Assembly: GCF_015354575.1 (NCBI RefSeq)
Contig: NZ_JACAFQ010000011.1
Span: 166,740-230,739 of the forward strand
Length of the DNA stretch: 64,000 nt
Reading direction: 5' to 3'
Source of the DNA: Pseudomonas sp. UFMG81
Lineage (GTDB): Bacteria; Pseudomonadota; Gammaproteobacteria; Pseudomonadales; Pseudomonadaceae
Positions 9,428 through 17,580 of this stretch are shown here, piece by piece (position 1 is the stretch's first letter; the number at the start of each line of letters is the position of its first letter). Position numbers and translations under genes: made by a program. The notes below the pieces were generated by a model. The model was given only the letters and a program-made list of their open reading frames with translations. It searched no databases and was not told the DNA's origin.

Positions 9428-10093
9428 TCAGAGCACGCGGCCTTCGAACCGGCTGACGCCGGGAAGTTCCAACACCAGCTCGTCACCCACAGTGAACGGC
9501 CCCACGCCCGCTGGCGTGCCGGTGAGAATCACGTCGCCCGCCTGCAATGAGAAGTGCGCCGCCATGTGCTGGATCATCGGCACGATCGGGTTGAGCATCA
9601 GCGCGCTGTTGCCGTCCTGGCGGACTTCGCCATTGACGGTCAGGCGGATACCGATGTCGGTCAGGTCCTCGTAGGTGCCCGCCGAAACGAAGGGTGGCAG
9701 CACACAGGCACCGTCGAAGCTCTTGGCCAGCTCCCAGGGCAGGCCTTTTTCCTTCAGCTTCGCCTGTAGATCCCGCAGGGTGAGGTCCAGCGCCGGGGCG
9801 AAACCGGAGATGGCGTCGAGCACTTCTTCTTCGGACGGGTGGGTGGAAAGCGGCTTGCCCAGCAGCACGGCGATCTCGGCTTCGTAATGCACCGAACCGC
9901 GTTCGCTCGGGATCTTGAAGCCGCCTTCCAGGGGCACCACGCAACTACCGGGTTTGATGAACAGCAGCGGCTCGCTGGGGATGGGGTTGTCCAGTTCCTT
10001 GGCATGCTCGGCGTAGTTACGGCCGATGCACACCACCTTGCCCAGCGGGAAGTGGATGCGCGTGCCGTCTACGTACTGGTGCTGGTAACTCAT
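9428..10093 (-). CDS. Fumarylacetoacetate hydrolase-family protein
   Basis: A 221-residue member of the FAH superfamily, whose members cleave C-C bonds or decarboxylate small keto acids such as oxaloacetate. Visible motifs are CIGRNYAEHAKEL near the start, the metal-binding region HYEAEIAVLLG, and the end segment GDVILTGTPAGVGP. It lies 25 bp after the D-2-hydroxyglutarate dehydrogenase and is probably co-transcribed with it. A perfect 8-bp hairpin arm pair (CACGACGG/CCGTCGTG, 9392-9418) follows its stop, without a close U-tract. The substrate is unknown; the neighbour suggests a dicarboxylic keto acid. Confidence 0.88.
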   Translation of the reverse strand: MSYQHQYVDGTRIHFPLGKVVCIGRNYAEHAKELDNPIPSEPLLFIKPGSCVVPLEGGFKIPSERGSVHYEAEIAVLLGKPLSTHPSEEEVLDAISGFAPALDLTLRDLQAKLKEKGLPWELAKSFDGACVLPPFVSAGTYEDLTDIGIRLTVNGEVRQDGNSALMLNPIVPMIQHMAAHFSLQAGDVILTGTPAGVGPFTVGDELVLELPGVSRFEGRVL

Positions 10094-10118
10094 GGCCGAC
10101 TCCTGTGAATACTGCTTT

Positions 10119-11516
10119 TTATTCGGGAGCGAAGATCTTACCCGGATTCATGATGCCGTTCGGGTCGAACACCGCCTTGATCGCTTTCATGCAGGCGATT
10201 TCATCCGGCGAGCGGCTGTAACCCAGGTAGTCGCGCTTGGTCATGCCCACGCCGTGCTCGGCGGAGATCGAGCCGTTGTAGCGTTCGACGATCTCGAACA
10301 CCCACTTGTTGACCTTGGCGCACGAGGCGAAGAAGTCGTCCTTGCTCATGTGCTCGGGCTTGAGGATGTTCAGGTGCAGGTTGCCGTCGCCGATGTGGCC
10401 GTACCAGACCACTTCGTAGTCGGGGTAATGCTCGGCGACGATGGCGTCGATGTCGCGCAGGAACGCCGGCACCTTGGAGACGGTGACCGAGATGTCGTTC
10501 TTGTAGGGTGTCCAGTGGGAGATGGTCTCGGACAGGTACTCGCGCAGCTTCCACAGGTTCTTGAGCTGCGTTTCGCTCTGGCTCATCACCCCGTCCAGCA
10601 CCCAGCCCTGTTCGACGCAGTGCTCGAAGGTGGCGAGCGCCTCGTTGGCCACCTCCTCGGTGCTGGCCTCGAACTCCAGCAGTGCATAGAAGGGGCAAGC
10701 GGTTTCGAAGGGTGCGGGGACGTCACCACGGGCGAGGATCTTGGCCAGGCCCTTATCGGAGAAGAACTCGAAGGCGGTCAGGTCGAGCTTGCCCTGGAAG
10801 GCGTGCAGCACCGGCATGATCGAGTCGAAGTCCGGCGTGCCCAGCACCATCGCCGTAAGGTTGCGCGGCGCCCGGTCCAGGCGCATGGTGGCCTCGACCA
10901 CGAAGCCCAGGGTGCCTTCGGCGCCGATGAACAGCTGGCGCAGGTCGTAGCCGGTGGCGTTCTTGACCAGGTCCTTGTTCAGCTCGAGCAGCTCGCCCTT
11001 GCCGGTGACCACTTTCAGCCCGGCCACCCAGTTGCGGGTCATGCCGTAGCGAATCACCTTGATCCCGCCGGCATTGGTGCCGATATTGCCGCCTACCTGG
11101 CTGGAGCCGCTGGAGGCAAAATCCACCGGGTAGTACAGGCCCTGGTCCTCGGCGAACTGTTGCAGCTGGCGGGTGATCACCCCCGGCTGGCAGACCACGG
11201 TGCGGTCGAAGGCGTTGAAACCGAGGATCTGGTTCATGTAGTCGAACGCCACCACCACTTCGCCGTTGGCGGCGACGGCGCCACCTGACAGGCCGGTGCG
11301 CCCGCCGGACGGTACCAGGGCGACCTTGTGCCGGTTGGCCCAGGCGACGATGGCCTGCACTTGTTCGATGCTTTTGGGGAAGACGATGGCGCTGGGCGCG
11401 GGTGGGTAGTGCTTGGTCCAGTCCTTGCCGTAGGCCTCGAGCGAAGCGGGGTCGGTGAGGACCTTGCCGGGGTCGACCAGGGTCATCAGCTCATCAATTA
11501 CTGCGCAGTGGGTCAT
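10119..11516 (-). CDS. FAD-linked D-2-hydroxyglutarate dehydrogenase
   Basis: A 465-residue FAD enzyme that oxidises D-2-hydroxyglutarate to 2-oxoglutarate and passes electrons to an acceptor. The FAD-binding PCMH domain shows SGGRTGLSGG and GGNIGTNAGG. The C-terminal half carries the zinc ligands expected from the characterised Pseudomonas enzyme: His374 and His381 in GHIGDGNLHLN, and Glu420 in SAEHGVG. The start MTHCAVIDEL was preferred; a Met eight codons upstream with AGGGTG before it, and a GTG further up, are possible. It is divergent from serA, which fits: SerA can make D-2-hydroxyglutarate, and this enzyme removes it. Confidence 0.88.
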   Translation of the reverse strand: MTHCAVIDELMTLVDPGKVLTDPASLEAYGKDWTKHYPPAPSAIVFPKSIEQVQAIVAWANRHKVALVPSGGRTGLSGGAVAANGEVVVAFDYMNQILGFNAFDRTVVCQPGVITRQLQQFAEDQGLYYPVDFASSGSSQVGGNIGTNAGGIKVIRYGMTRNWVAGLKVVTGKGELLELNKDLVKNATGYDLRQLFIGAEGTLGFVVEATMRLDRAPRNLTAMVLGTPDFDSIMPVLHAFQGKLDLTAFEFFSDKGLAKILARGDVPAPFETACPFYALLEFEASTEEVANEALATFEHCVEQGWVLDGVMSQSETQLKNLWKLREYLSETISHWTPYKNDISVTVSKVPAFLRDIDAIVAEHYPDYEVVWYGHIGDGNLHLNILKPEHMSKDDFFASCAKVNKWVFEIVERYNGSISAEHGVGMTKRDYLGYSRSPDEIACMKAIKAVFDPNGIMNPGKIFAPE

Positions 11517-11675
11517 CGCCGGAACCCTCGACTTATTCATAGTCACCCTGAGCACGCTTCACCTGGCGGGATAAGCTCAGATCAGGTCGCGTATGCTAGC
11601 ATAGCCCTCCCGCTGTTCGTGCTAAGGCCCAACCCCTTCAAGGTGCCCGGCATTTGCATCCGATTTACGTCCGTT

Positions 11676-11779
11676 GGGGCCGCTTCGCGCCCCTTTCGCG
11701 ACACAAGGCCGCTCCTACAGAGAGACGCGGTGTCCTGTAGGAGCGGCCTTGTGTCGCGAAAGGGCTGCACAGCAGCCCC
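11676..11779. repeat. REPIN, GTGTCGCGAA type, upstream of serA
   Basis: Inverted REP arms (11676-11720 and 11735-11779) with the core GTAGGAGCGGCCTTGTGTCG and outer GGGGCCGC/GCAGCCCC ends. It fills the middle of the 377-bp gap between the divergent D-2-hydroxyglutarate dehydrogenase and serA, so promoters of both must lie outside it. I see no clear -35/-10 pair in the rest of the gap. Confidence 0.85.
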
Positions 11780-11893
11780 CTCAGGCTCGGATCAAACGCA
11801 AAATCAGGGCACTTTGAAGGGATTGGTGCAAAGCACGACGCCGCGCCGCTTCACCCCCCTCGCCATTTTTCTCCGGGATACAGGTTTACGCAG

Positions 11894-13123
11894 ATGAGCA
11901 AGACTTCTCTCGACAAGAGCAAGATCAGGTTCCTTCTTCTTGAAGGCGTCCACCAGAATGCGGTGGATACCCTGAAGGCTGCCGGGTACACCAATATCGA
12001 GTACCTCACAGGCTCGCTGCCTGATGCAGAACTGAAGGAAAAGATCGCCGATGCCCACTTCATCGGCATCCGCTCGCGCACCCAGCTGACCGAAGAGGTC
12101 TTCGACTGTGCGAAGAAACTGGTCGCGGTCGGCTGCTTCTGCATCGGCACCAACCAGGTCGACCTGAGCGCAGCCCGTGAGCGCGGTATCGCGGTGTTCA
12201 ACGCACCGTACTCCAACACCCGTTCGGTAGCCGAGCTGGTGCTGGCCGAAGCCATCCTGCTGCTGCGCGGCATCCCTGAGAAGAACGCTTCCTGCCACCG
12301 TGGCGGCTGGATCAAGAGCGCGGCCAACTCCTTCGAGATCCGTGGCAAGAAACTGGGCATCGTCGGCTACGGCTCGATCGGCACCCAGCTGTCGGTACTG
12401 GCCGAGAGCCTGGGCATGCAGGTCTACTTCTACGACCCGCTGACCAAGCTGCCGCTGGGCAACGCCACCCAGGTCACCAACCTGAACGAGCTGCTGGGCC
12501 TGGCCGACATCGTCTCGCTGCACGTCCCCGAGCTGCCCTCCACCCAGTGGATGATCGGCGAGAAGGAAATCCGCGCGATGAAGAAGGGCGCGATCCTGAT
12601 CAACGCCGCCCGTGGCACCGTGGTCGAGCTGGACCACCTGGCCGCTGCGATCAAGGACAAGCACCTGATCGGCGCCGCCATCGACGTGTTCCCGGTGGAG
12701 CCGCGCACCAACGACGAAGAGTTCGAAAGCCCGCTGCGTGGCCTGGACAACGTCATCCTCACCCCGCACATCGGTGGTTCCACCGCCGAAGCCCAGGCCA
12801 ACATCGGCCTGGAAGTGGCCGAGAAGCTGGTCAAGTACAGCGACAACGGTACTTCCGTGTCGTCGGTCAACTTCCCTGAAGTGGCCCTGCCGGCCCACCC
12901 AGGCAAGCACCGCCTGCTGCACATCCACGAAAACATCCCGGGCGTGCTCAGCGAGATCAACAAAGTGTTCGCCGAGAACGGTATCAACATCTCCGGTCAG
13001 TTCCTGCAAACCGACGAGAAAGTGGGTTACGTGGTGATCGACGTGGACGCCGAGTACTCGGACCTGGCCCAGGAAAAACTGCAGCACGTGAAGGGCACCA
13101 TTCGCTCGCGCGTACTGTTCTAA
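11894..13123 (+). CDS. serA: D-3-phosphoglycerate dehydrogenase
   Basis: First step of serine synthesis: NAD-linked oxidation of 3-phosphoglycerate to 3-phosphohydroxypyruvate. At 409 residues it is of the E. coli type, with a catalytic domain, an inserted NAD-binding fold showing GIVGYGSIGTQ near residue 154, and a C-terminal ACT domain (about 335-409) that binds serine for feedback inhibition (HENIPGVLSEINKVFAENGI). An enzyme of this type can also reduce 2-oxoglutarate to D-2-hydroxyglutarate, which explains the divergent dehydrogenase. A strong terminator follows. Confidence 0.97.
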   Translation: MSKTSLDKSKIRFLLLEGVHQNAVDTLKAAGYTNIEYLTGSLPDAELKEKIADAHFIGIRSRTQLTEEVFDCAKKLVAVGCFCIGTNQVDLSAARERGIAVFNAPYSNTRSVAELVLAEAILLLRGIPEKNASCHRGGWIKSAANSFEIRGKKLGIVGYGSIGTQLSVLAESLGMQVYFYDPLTKLPLGNATQVTNLNELLGLADIVSLHVPELPSTQWMIGEKEIRAMKKGAILINAARGTVVELDHLAAAIKDKHLIGAAIDVFPVEPRTNDEEFESPLRGLDNVILTPHIGGSTAEAQANIGLEVAEKLVKYSDNGTSVSSVNFPEVALPAHPGKHRLLHIHENIPGVLSEINKVFAENGINISGQFLQTDEKVGYVVIDVDAEYSDLAQEKLQHVKGTIRSRVLF

Positions 13124-13144
13124 GTTTTCCCGCTGCATGAAAAA

Positions 13145-13171
13145 GGGAGGCCCTGGTGGCCTCCCTTTTTT
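13145..13171 (+). terminator. Rho-independent terminator of serA
   Basis: An 8-bp GC-rich stem (GGGAGGCC/GGCCTCCC) with a 5-base loop is followed at once by TTTTTT. It lies 22 bp after the serA stop. The preceding A-run would also let it work for the convergent DUF4399 gene. Confidence 0.9.
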
Positions 13172-13212
13172 ATTGGCGCTGCGAAATCAATCCCGTAGCA
13201 GCCGCGGCTGCC

Positions 13213-13689
13213 TTACTTGACGTTGACCGTGATCTTCTGCGACTCGACGCTCGGCTTGAACGGCACGTGATACTTGTCGCCCAGCACCAGTTGCAGGGTG
13301 TGCTTGCCCGGCGTGAGGGTGATGGTCGCTTCAGTCTGCGCCTTGCCGAAGTGCAGCACCTGCGGGCCGGCCGGCAGCGGGGCATTGTTTTCTGGCATCA
13401 GGCTGGTGGGCAGTGGCATGTCGGCTACCGGCTGCTTGTCGACATCCACCAGCAGGTGGTGATGGCCGGTGTGCGGGGTCTGGTCACCCGCGGGCTTGAG
13501 GCCCATGCCCTCGATGCCGAACTTGACGGTGAAGGTCTTGTCGACCGTGGCGCCGTCGGCGGGGGAAACGATGAACACCTTGGCGCCTTCCGGTGGCTGC
13601 TGGCTCTTGAGTGCGTCCGCGGCAACGGCGAATACCGATACCCCCATCAACAGACTGGCGACGGCAGCACGCGACAATAGGCTTTTCAT
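13213..13689 (-). CDS. DUF4399 periplasmic protein
   Basis: A 158-residue protein with a signal peptide (MKSLLSRAAVASLLMGVSVFAVAADA, cleavage expected after an Ala near residue 24). The mature part is the DUF4399 domain, with HTGHHHLLVDVD near residue 73; the cluster of histidines could bind a metal, but this is inference. It ends in a beta-strand-rich region typical of Ig-like folds. The function of the family is unknown. It stands alone between serA and a small binding-protein gene. Confidence 0.82.
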   Translation of the reverse strand: MKSLLSRAAVASLLMGVSVFAVAADALKSQQPPEGAKVFIVSPADGATVDKTFTVKFGIEGMGLKPAGDQTPHTGHHHLLVDVDKQPVADMPLPTSLMPENNAPLPAGPQVLHFGKAQTEATITLTPGKHTLQLVLGDKYHVPFKPSVESQKITVNVK

Positions 13690-13918
13690 TCACTTCTCCT
13701 GTGATTCACTTCAATTGACCGCTATCACTTAAACGCTGCGAAGCGGTAATTCACCATAGTCCAGATGCACCGCCAGAGGTTCAAACAGTGCGGCAGATTT
13801 TTTTGCGGCACGGTTAAACATAAAGGGAGGGCTGGGGTCATAGCCTGCGTTCGACCGGGGCGAAGGAAGAAAGGTCCGGCGAATGAAATTCATCTGCCAA
13901 GTACAAATAGGGGCACTC

Positions 13919-14374
13919 ATGCGTTTGACCATTGGCGTACTGCTCGCCGTGTTGTTCTGTCCACTGGCCCAGGCCGAACTGATCGATGAAATCAACGACC
14001 GCGAAGAATTGCGCATCGCCGTAATCAGCGACGCGGCGCCCCACGCGTTCAGGCAAGACGAACACTTGATCGGTTTCGATATCGAACTGGGCAGGGCCTT
14101 GGCCAAGGAACTGGATGTGCGCGCCGAGTTCATCGAAGCCCCGGCTGAAGAGGTGCTGCCCGGGGTGAAAAGCGGCAAGTACGACATCGCCTTCAACAAG
14201 CCCGACCCGGAACATGCGCTCGCGCTGGCGACCAGCGAGCCATTCGGCCAGGAGCACCTGGTGATCCCCTTCCAGAAAGGCAACCCGGCCTTCGAAAGCG
14301 CCGTGAACAGAGCCTTGCAGCGGATCAAGGACGATGGCCGCCTGACTGCGCTGGAACAGAAATGGCTGCAGTGA
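13919..14374 (+). CDS. Short periplasmic solute-binding protein (SBP_bac_3-like, one lobe largely missing)
   Basis: A 151-residue protein with a signal peptide (MRLTIGVLLAVLFCPLAQA). The mature part starts like amino-acid binding proteins (ELRIAVISDAAPHAFRQD, FDIELGRALAKEL) and ends like them (NRALQRIKDDGRLTALEQKWLQ), but the middle stretch that forms lobe 2, about 90-100 residues in normal 240-260-residue members, is absent. The start was chosen for the AGGGG ribosome-binding site; a Met 12 codons upstream is unlikely. No ABC permease or ATPase gene is near. It may be a decayed protein or a small sensor or scavenger. Confidence 0.7.
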   Translation: MRLTIGVLLAVLFCPLAQAELIDEINDREELRIAVISDAAPHAFRQDEHLIGFDIELGRALAKELDVRAEFIEAPAEEVLPGVKSGKYDIAFNKPDPEHALALATSEPFGQEHLVIPFQKGNPAFESAVNRALQRIKDDGRLTALEQKWLQ

Positions 14375-14381
14375 CTCCCCC

Positions 14382-14454
14382 GTAGGCGCCAGCCTTGCTG
14401 GCGAACAAGGCTGAACGCGGCGTGAAGCGGTTCGCCAGCAACGCTGGCTCCTAC
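14382..14454. repeat. REPIN, GCCAGC-stem type
   Basis: Two inverted arms with GTAGGCGCCAGCCTTGCTGG on the left and TTCGCCAGCAACGCTGGCTC on the right. The hairpin stem differs from other copies in this window but remains self-complementary. Its right end overlaps the stop codon of the DUF523 gene. Confidence 0.75.
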
Positions 14455-14954
14455 AGGGCCGCCAATGCCTGTTCAGCCTCGGCCAGCTCCAGCTCGCTGA
14501 ACACCTGCACCCCTTCGCGGCGCAACAGTGCCGTGGTCACGCCCTCCCCGGCCACTTTCACACCGGTGAAGCTGCCATCGTAGGTGTGCCGGTTGCCACA
14601 CGACGGGCTCCCGGACTTGAGCACCGCCACGCGAATGCCATGCCGACGCACCAGCTCCAGCGCCAGCCGCGCCCCGGCCAGGAATGCCTCGCTGACATCC
14701 TCGCCAGCCACCGTCAGCACCCGTGCCTGCCCATCCAGCACATACCCCCCCTGCCCGCCCGGGATTTCCGCGGGTGGGCGCGGCGTAGCCAGGCCACCGG
14801 CCACTTCCGGGCACAGCGGCACGACCCGCCCTTCGCCCTGCCAGCGTTGCAGCAAGTCGGGATGGCCACTGGCGCGCCCGTCGTAGCGCACCGGCTGCCC
14901 CAGCAGGCAGGCGCTGACGAGTACCTTGGGCAGGTCAGAACGGGTCGTTGCCAC
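14451..14954 (-). CDS. DUF523 family protein
   Basis: A 167-residue DUF523 protein (E. coli YbbK-like). Conserved cysteines are seen in VSACLLGQPVRYDG at the start, PLCPEV near residue 47, and SGSPSCGNRHTYDGSF near residue 115; such a set suggests a metal or iron-sulfur site, but no activity is established. The start overlaps the end of the 2-oxoglutarate oxygenase gene by 20 bases, so the two are co-transcribed. Its stop codon TAG comes from the CTAC of a REP arm. Confidence 0.83.
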   Translation of the reverse strand: MATTRSDLPKVLVSACLLGQPVRYDGRASGHPDLLQRWQGEGRVVPLCPEVAGGLATPRPPAEIPGGQGGYVLDGQARVLTVAGEDVSEAFLAGARLALELVRRHGIRVAVLKSGSPSCGNRHTYDGSFTGVKVAGEGVTTALLRREGVQVFSELELAEAEQALAAL

Positions 14955-15558
14955 GGCGGCGGAACCAACCTGTCAACGACAGGCGCTCACGCCCAGCCGG
15001 CAGGACTTCGTGGGGGACGTCGCCCGAGAGAAAGACCACCAGCGTGCCAGCCAGCGGCTGCACGTCGTGCTCGGTGTCATCTTGCAGGAACATGCGCAGT
15101 TGGCCGCCATCCTCAGGCTGCCAGCCCTCGTTGAGGTAGAACACCGCCGACACCGCACGCCGGTCGTCGTCGCGGAAACGGTCGAGGTGGCGCTTGTAGA
15201 AGGCACCCGGCGGATACAGGGCGAAATGGCACTCGAAATCTTCCAGGCCCAGGAACAAGCCCTGGTTGATCGCCTGGCGCACGCTGTCCATCGCCTCCAG
15301 GTAACGGTCGCAATCCTGCGATTCCCCCGGTTCGAGCCACTGGATCTGGTCGCCACGAATGGCCTCGCGGATCTCTTGCCCGGCGCCGCGCCCCACCCCG
15401 GCAGGGTTGAGCTCGCCCTCGGCGTATCGGCGCCGGCATTCGGCCGCGAGCGCGCGTGACAGGTCGTCCGGCAGGAATAGGGGTTGCTGCGACCAGCCAC
15501 GGGTGGCCAGGTCATCGACGATTGTCGACAGCAGCGGATGTTCGAGAGGAATGTGCAT
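14935..15558 (-). CDS. 2-oxoglutarate/Fe(II)-dependent oxygenase
   Basis: A 207-residue oxygenase of the prolyl-4-hydroxylase-like superfamily. The iron ligands are His124 and Asp126 in YKRHLDRF and His183 in VPHEVLP; Arg192 or Arg190 nearby would bind 2-oxoglutarate. The substrate is not known; relatives modify proteins or small molecules in the cytoplasm. No signal peptide or membrane segment is present. It precedes the DUF523 gene on the same strand and overlaps it. Confidence 0.87.
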   Translation of the reverse strand: MHIPLEHPLLSTIVDDLATRGWSQQPLFLPDDLSRALAAECRRRYAEGELNPAGVGRGAGQEIREAIRGDQIQWLEPGESQDCDRYLEAMDSVRQAINQGLFLGLEDFECHFALYPPGAFYKRHLDRFRDDDRRAVSAVFYLNEGWQPEDGGQLRMFLQDDTEHDVQPLAGTLVVFLSGDVPHEVLPAGRERLSLTGWFRRRGNDPF

Positions 15559-15679
15559 GGCGCATCATAGCCATTCGGCCTGCGCTCGCACAGCGCCACT
15601 TGGTCAGGAAGCCGCGCTGGCGACTCGACAAAGCCCCGCCACGCCTAGGACAATAGCGGCCTGCCGACAGGAGTCCTGA

Positions 15680-16432
15680 ATGCGCCGTCTGTTTTCCCTG
15701 CTTCTGCTGATGATCTGCACCATGCCTGTCTGGGCAGACAGCCTCGATCAGCTGTACAAGGCCGCCGGCTGGCCCGACCAGCGCGCCCATTTCAACGATG
15801 CCGTGAGCGCCGCCCAGCAGCGCTACCGCAACAGCCTGCCGCCTGCGGTCTACCAGGCGCTGGTCAACAACAGCAACCAGCGCTTCCAGGCCCAGGCCAT
15901 GGACCGCCGCGCCCAGGCGCAGTTGCGCAGCAACCTCAAGAACCCCACGCCGGCCCTGGCCTTTTTCCAGTCGCCGTTGGGGCGCAAGGTGGTGGCCGCC
16001 GAACTGCTCGCCACGCGCAAGGACCAGCTGGCCAAGAACGCCAAGGGCCTGCCGAAGATCCAGGCCAGCGACAACCGCCTGCTGATCGTCGGCCACCTGG
16101 CCCAGGCCCTGCCCGCCCGCGAGGCCGGTGCCGAAGTGAGCCTGGCGATCGCCGGGGTGGCCGCCGACAGCCTCAGTTCGATGCTCCCCGGGTTGTTCGC
16201 GGCCGGCCAGGCCCAAGGCCTGCTCGACGGCCAGCGCCAACGGCTGATGAACCAGGTGGGCGAAGACCTGAACAACACCCTGCTGTACGTGTACCGCGAC
16301 CTGTCGGACACCGAGCTTGAGGCGTTCGCCAACTTCGCCGAGTCGGCCGATGGCCAGGCCTACTACAAGGCAGCCGTGGCCGCCGTGCGCGCCGCCCTGG
16401 CCGTCGGCCAGAACGCCAATGACCTGAACTGA
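15680..16432 (+). CDS. DUF2059 exported protein
   Basis: A 250-residue exported protein with a signal peptide (MRRLFSLLLLMICTMPVWA). The mature part is mainly helical and ends in a DUF2059 region (YVYRDLSDTELEAFANFAES, near residue 205), where the family tests like TD-E-L--F--F are typical. The role is unknown. The stop codon directly abuts the stop of the convergent hydrolase: TGA and TCA form TGATCA with no base between. Confidence 0.78.
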   Translation: MRRLFSLLLLMICTMPVWADSLDQLYKAAGWPDQRAHFNDAVSAAQQRYRNSLPPAVYQALVNNSNQRFQAQAMDRRAQAQLRSNLKNPTPALAFFQSPLGRKVVAAELLATRKDQLAKNAKGLPKIQASDNRLLIVGHLAQALPAREAGAEVSLAIAGVAADSLSSMLPGLFAAGQAQGLLDGQRQRLMNQVGEDLNNTLLYVYRDLSDTELEAFANFAESADGQAYYKAAVAAVRAALAVGQNANDLN

Positions 16433-17371
16433 TCAGCCCAGGCGCTGATCGATGAAATCGAAGTAACGCTGGCGGATGCTCGGTAGCTCGTTGGCCAGGT
16501 GGTGCCGCGCCTCGGGCAACATGAGGATCTGCGGCTCGGCGAACTTGGCCCTGAGCACCTTGAGGTTGTAGGGCCAATCCACCGTGGCGTCCGCCTCCCC
16601 CTGCACGATCAATGGCCGCCGCGTGCTGCGCGGCGCCGCCTCGATGCGCCTGACCCACTTCATCAGCGCCCCCACCCAGGCCGTCGGCAAGCGTCGCGGC
16701 TGCAAGGGGTCGGCTTCGAGGAACGGCAGGAACGCCGGGTCGTTGGTGTTCTCACTGAAGCGCCGCTCGATGCCGTTGACGAAATGACGCAGCACCCGAT
16801 AACTGAGCTTCGACCACGCCCAAGACCGTGGCCGCACCAGCGGCGCCAGCAGGATCACCTCGCCGTCGGCGGGGCTGCGTTCGCCACAGTGCAACAGGTG
16901 ATCGACCACGATGGCACCGCCGGTGCTCTGCCCGCACAGGTGCCAGGGGTGCGGCAGCTCGAGCTGGTGCGCCTGCTCGAACAGTGCATCGAGGGCCTGC
17001 TGATACACAGCGAAGTCATCGATGCTGGCCCGCTCGCCGCTGGACAACCCATGCCCAGGCAGGTCACAGCTGATCACTGCATAGCCCTGCTCCAATGCCC
17101 ACTCGATGACATGCCGGTACAGGCCCATGTGGTCGTAATAGCCGTGCAGCAGGAACAGCGTCGCCACCGGCTGCGCGGGCAGCCAGGCCTGGCCTACCAG
17201 TTCGAAGCCCGCCGCGCGAAAGCCGCCAAGCCAGCTGGGCACGCCCAGGTCCAGGCCGTAGAAGCGCTGGTAGTCGCGGGCTTGAGCGGACAGCGGTTGA
17301 CGTTCGGCAAGCGGCGCCAGGCTGGCGCGCAACAAGTCGGGCTGGAAAGCGGCAGGCATCAGTACATCCAC
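16433..17371 (-). CDS. Alpha/beta hydrolase, lysophospholipase/monoglyceride-lipase type
   Basis: A 312-residue alpha/beta hydrolase. The oxyanion-hole segment is LFLLHGYYDHMG near residue 92, the nucleophile elbow GQSTGG near residue 148 (Ser), and ARHHLANE near residue 288 supplies the catalytic His. VIEWALEQGYAVISCDLPGHG fits monoacylglycerol lipases and lysophospholipase L2. No signal peptide is visible, so a cytoplasmic or peripheral-membrane role in lipid turnover is likely. Specificity cannot be read from the sequence. Confidence 0.85.
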   Translation of the reverse strand: MDVLMPAAFQPDLLRASLAPLAERQPLSAQARDYQRFYGLDLGVPSWLGGFRAAGFELVGQAWLPAQPVATLFLLHGYYDHMGLYRHVIEWALEQGYAVISCDLPGHGLSSGERASIDDFAVYQQALDALFEQAHQLELPHPWHLCGQSTGGAIVVDHLLHCGERSPADGEVILLAPLVRPRSWAWSKLSYRVLRHFVNGIERRFSENTNDPAFLPFLEADPLQPRRLPTAWVGALMKWVRRIEAAPRSTRRPLIVQGEADATVDWPYNLKVLRAKFAEPQILMLPEARHHLANELPSIRQRYFDFIDQRLG

Positions 17372-17456
17372 AACGAAGCGAGTATTGATCTGGGATATTC
17401 AGCTTATGGCAGCGCCGTGGCAAGCTTGGCGCCTTTCAACGAGCAACACCGTTCCG

Positions 17457-17546
17457 TTGTGGGAGCGGGCTTGCCCGCGAATGCGCCAGGCCTGGCAACG
17501 CGGGTGATCCTGCTGACGCTTTCGCGGGCAACCCCGCTCCCACAGG
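17457..17546. repeat. REPIN, GCGGGC-stem type
   Basis: Inverted arms with GGGAGCGGGCTTGCCCGCGA at the left. The right arm reads GGGCAACCCCGCTCCC, with one base changed in the hairpin. It lies between two divergent genes, in a 209-bp gap, and ends 35 bp before the next start codon. Confidence 0.8.
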
Positions 17547-17580
17547 GTCCTGTACCGCTCCCAGGTGCTGCGAATCAAAC

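Noticed and set aside
11517..11893. Small frames in the serA upstream gap that might be genes
   Set aside because: They run through a REPIN and have no ribosome-binding site or conserved content.
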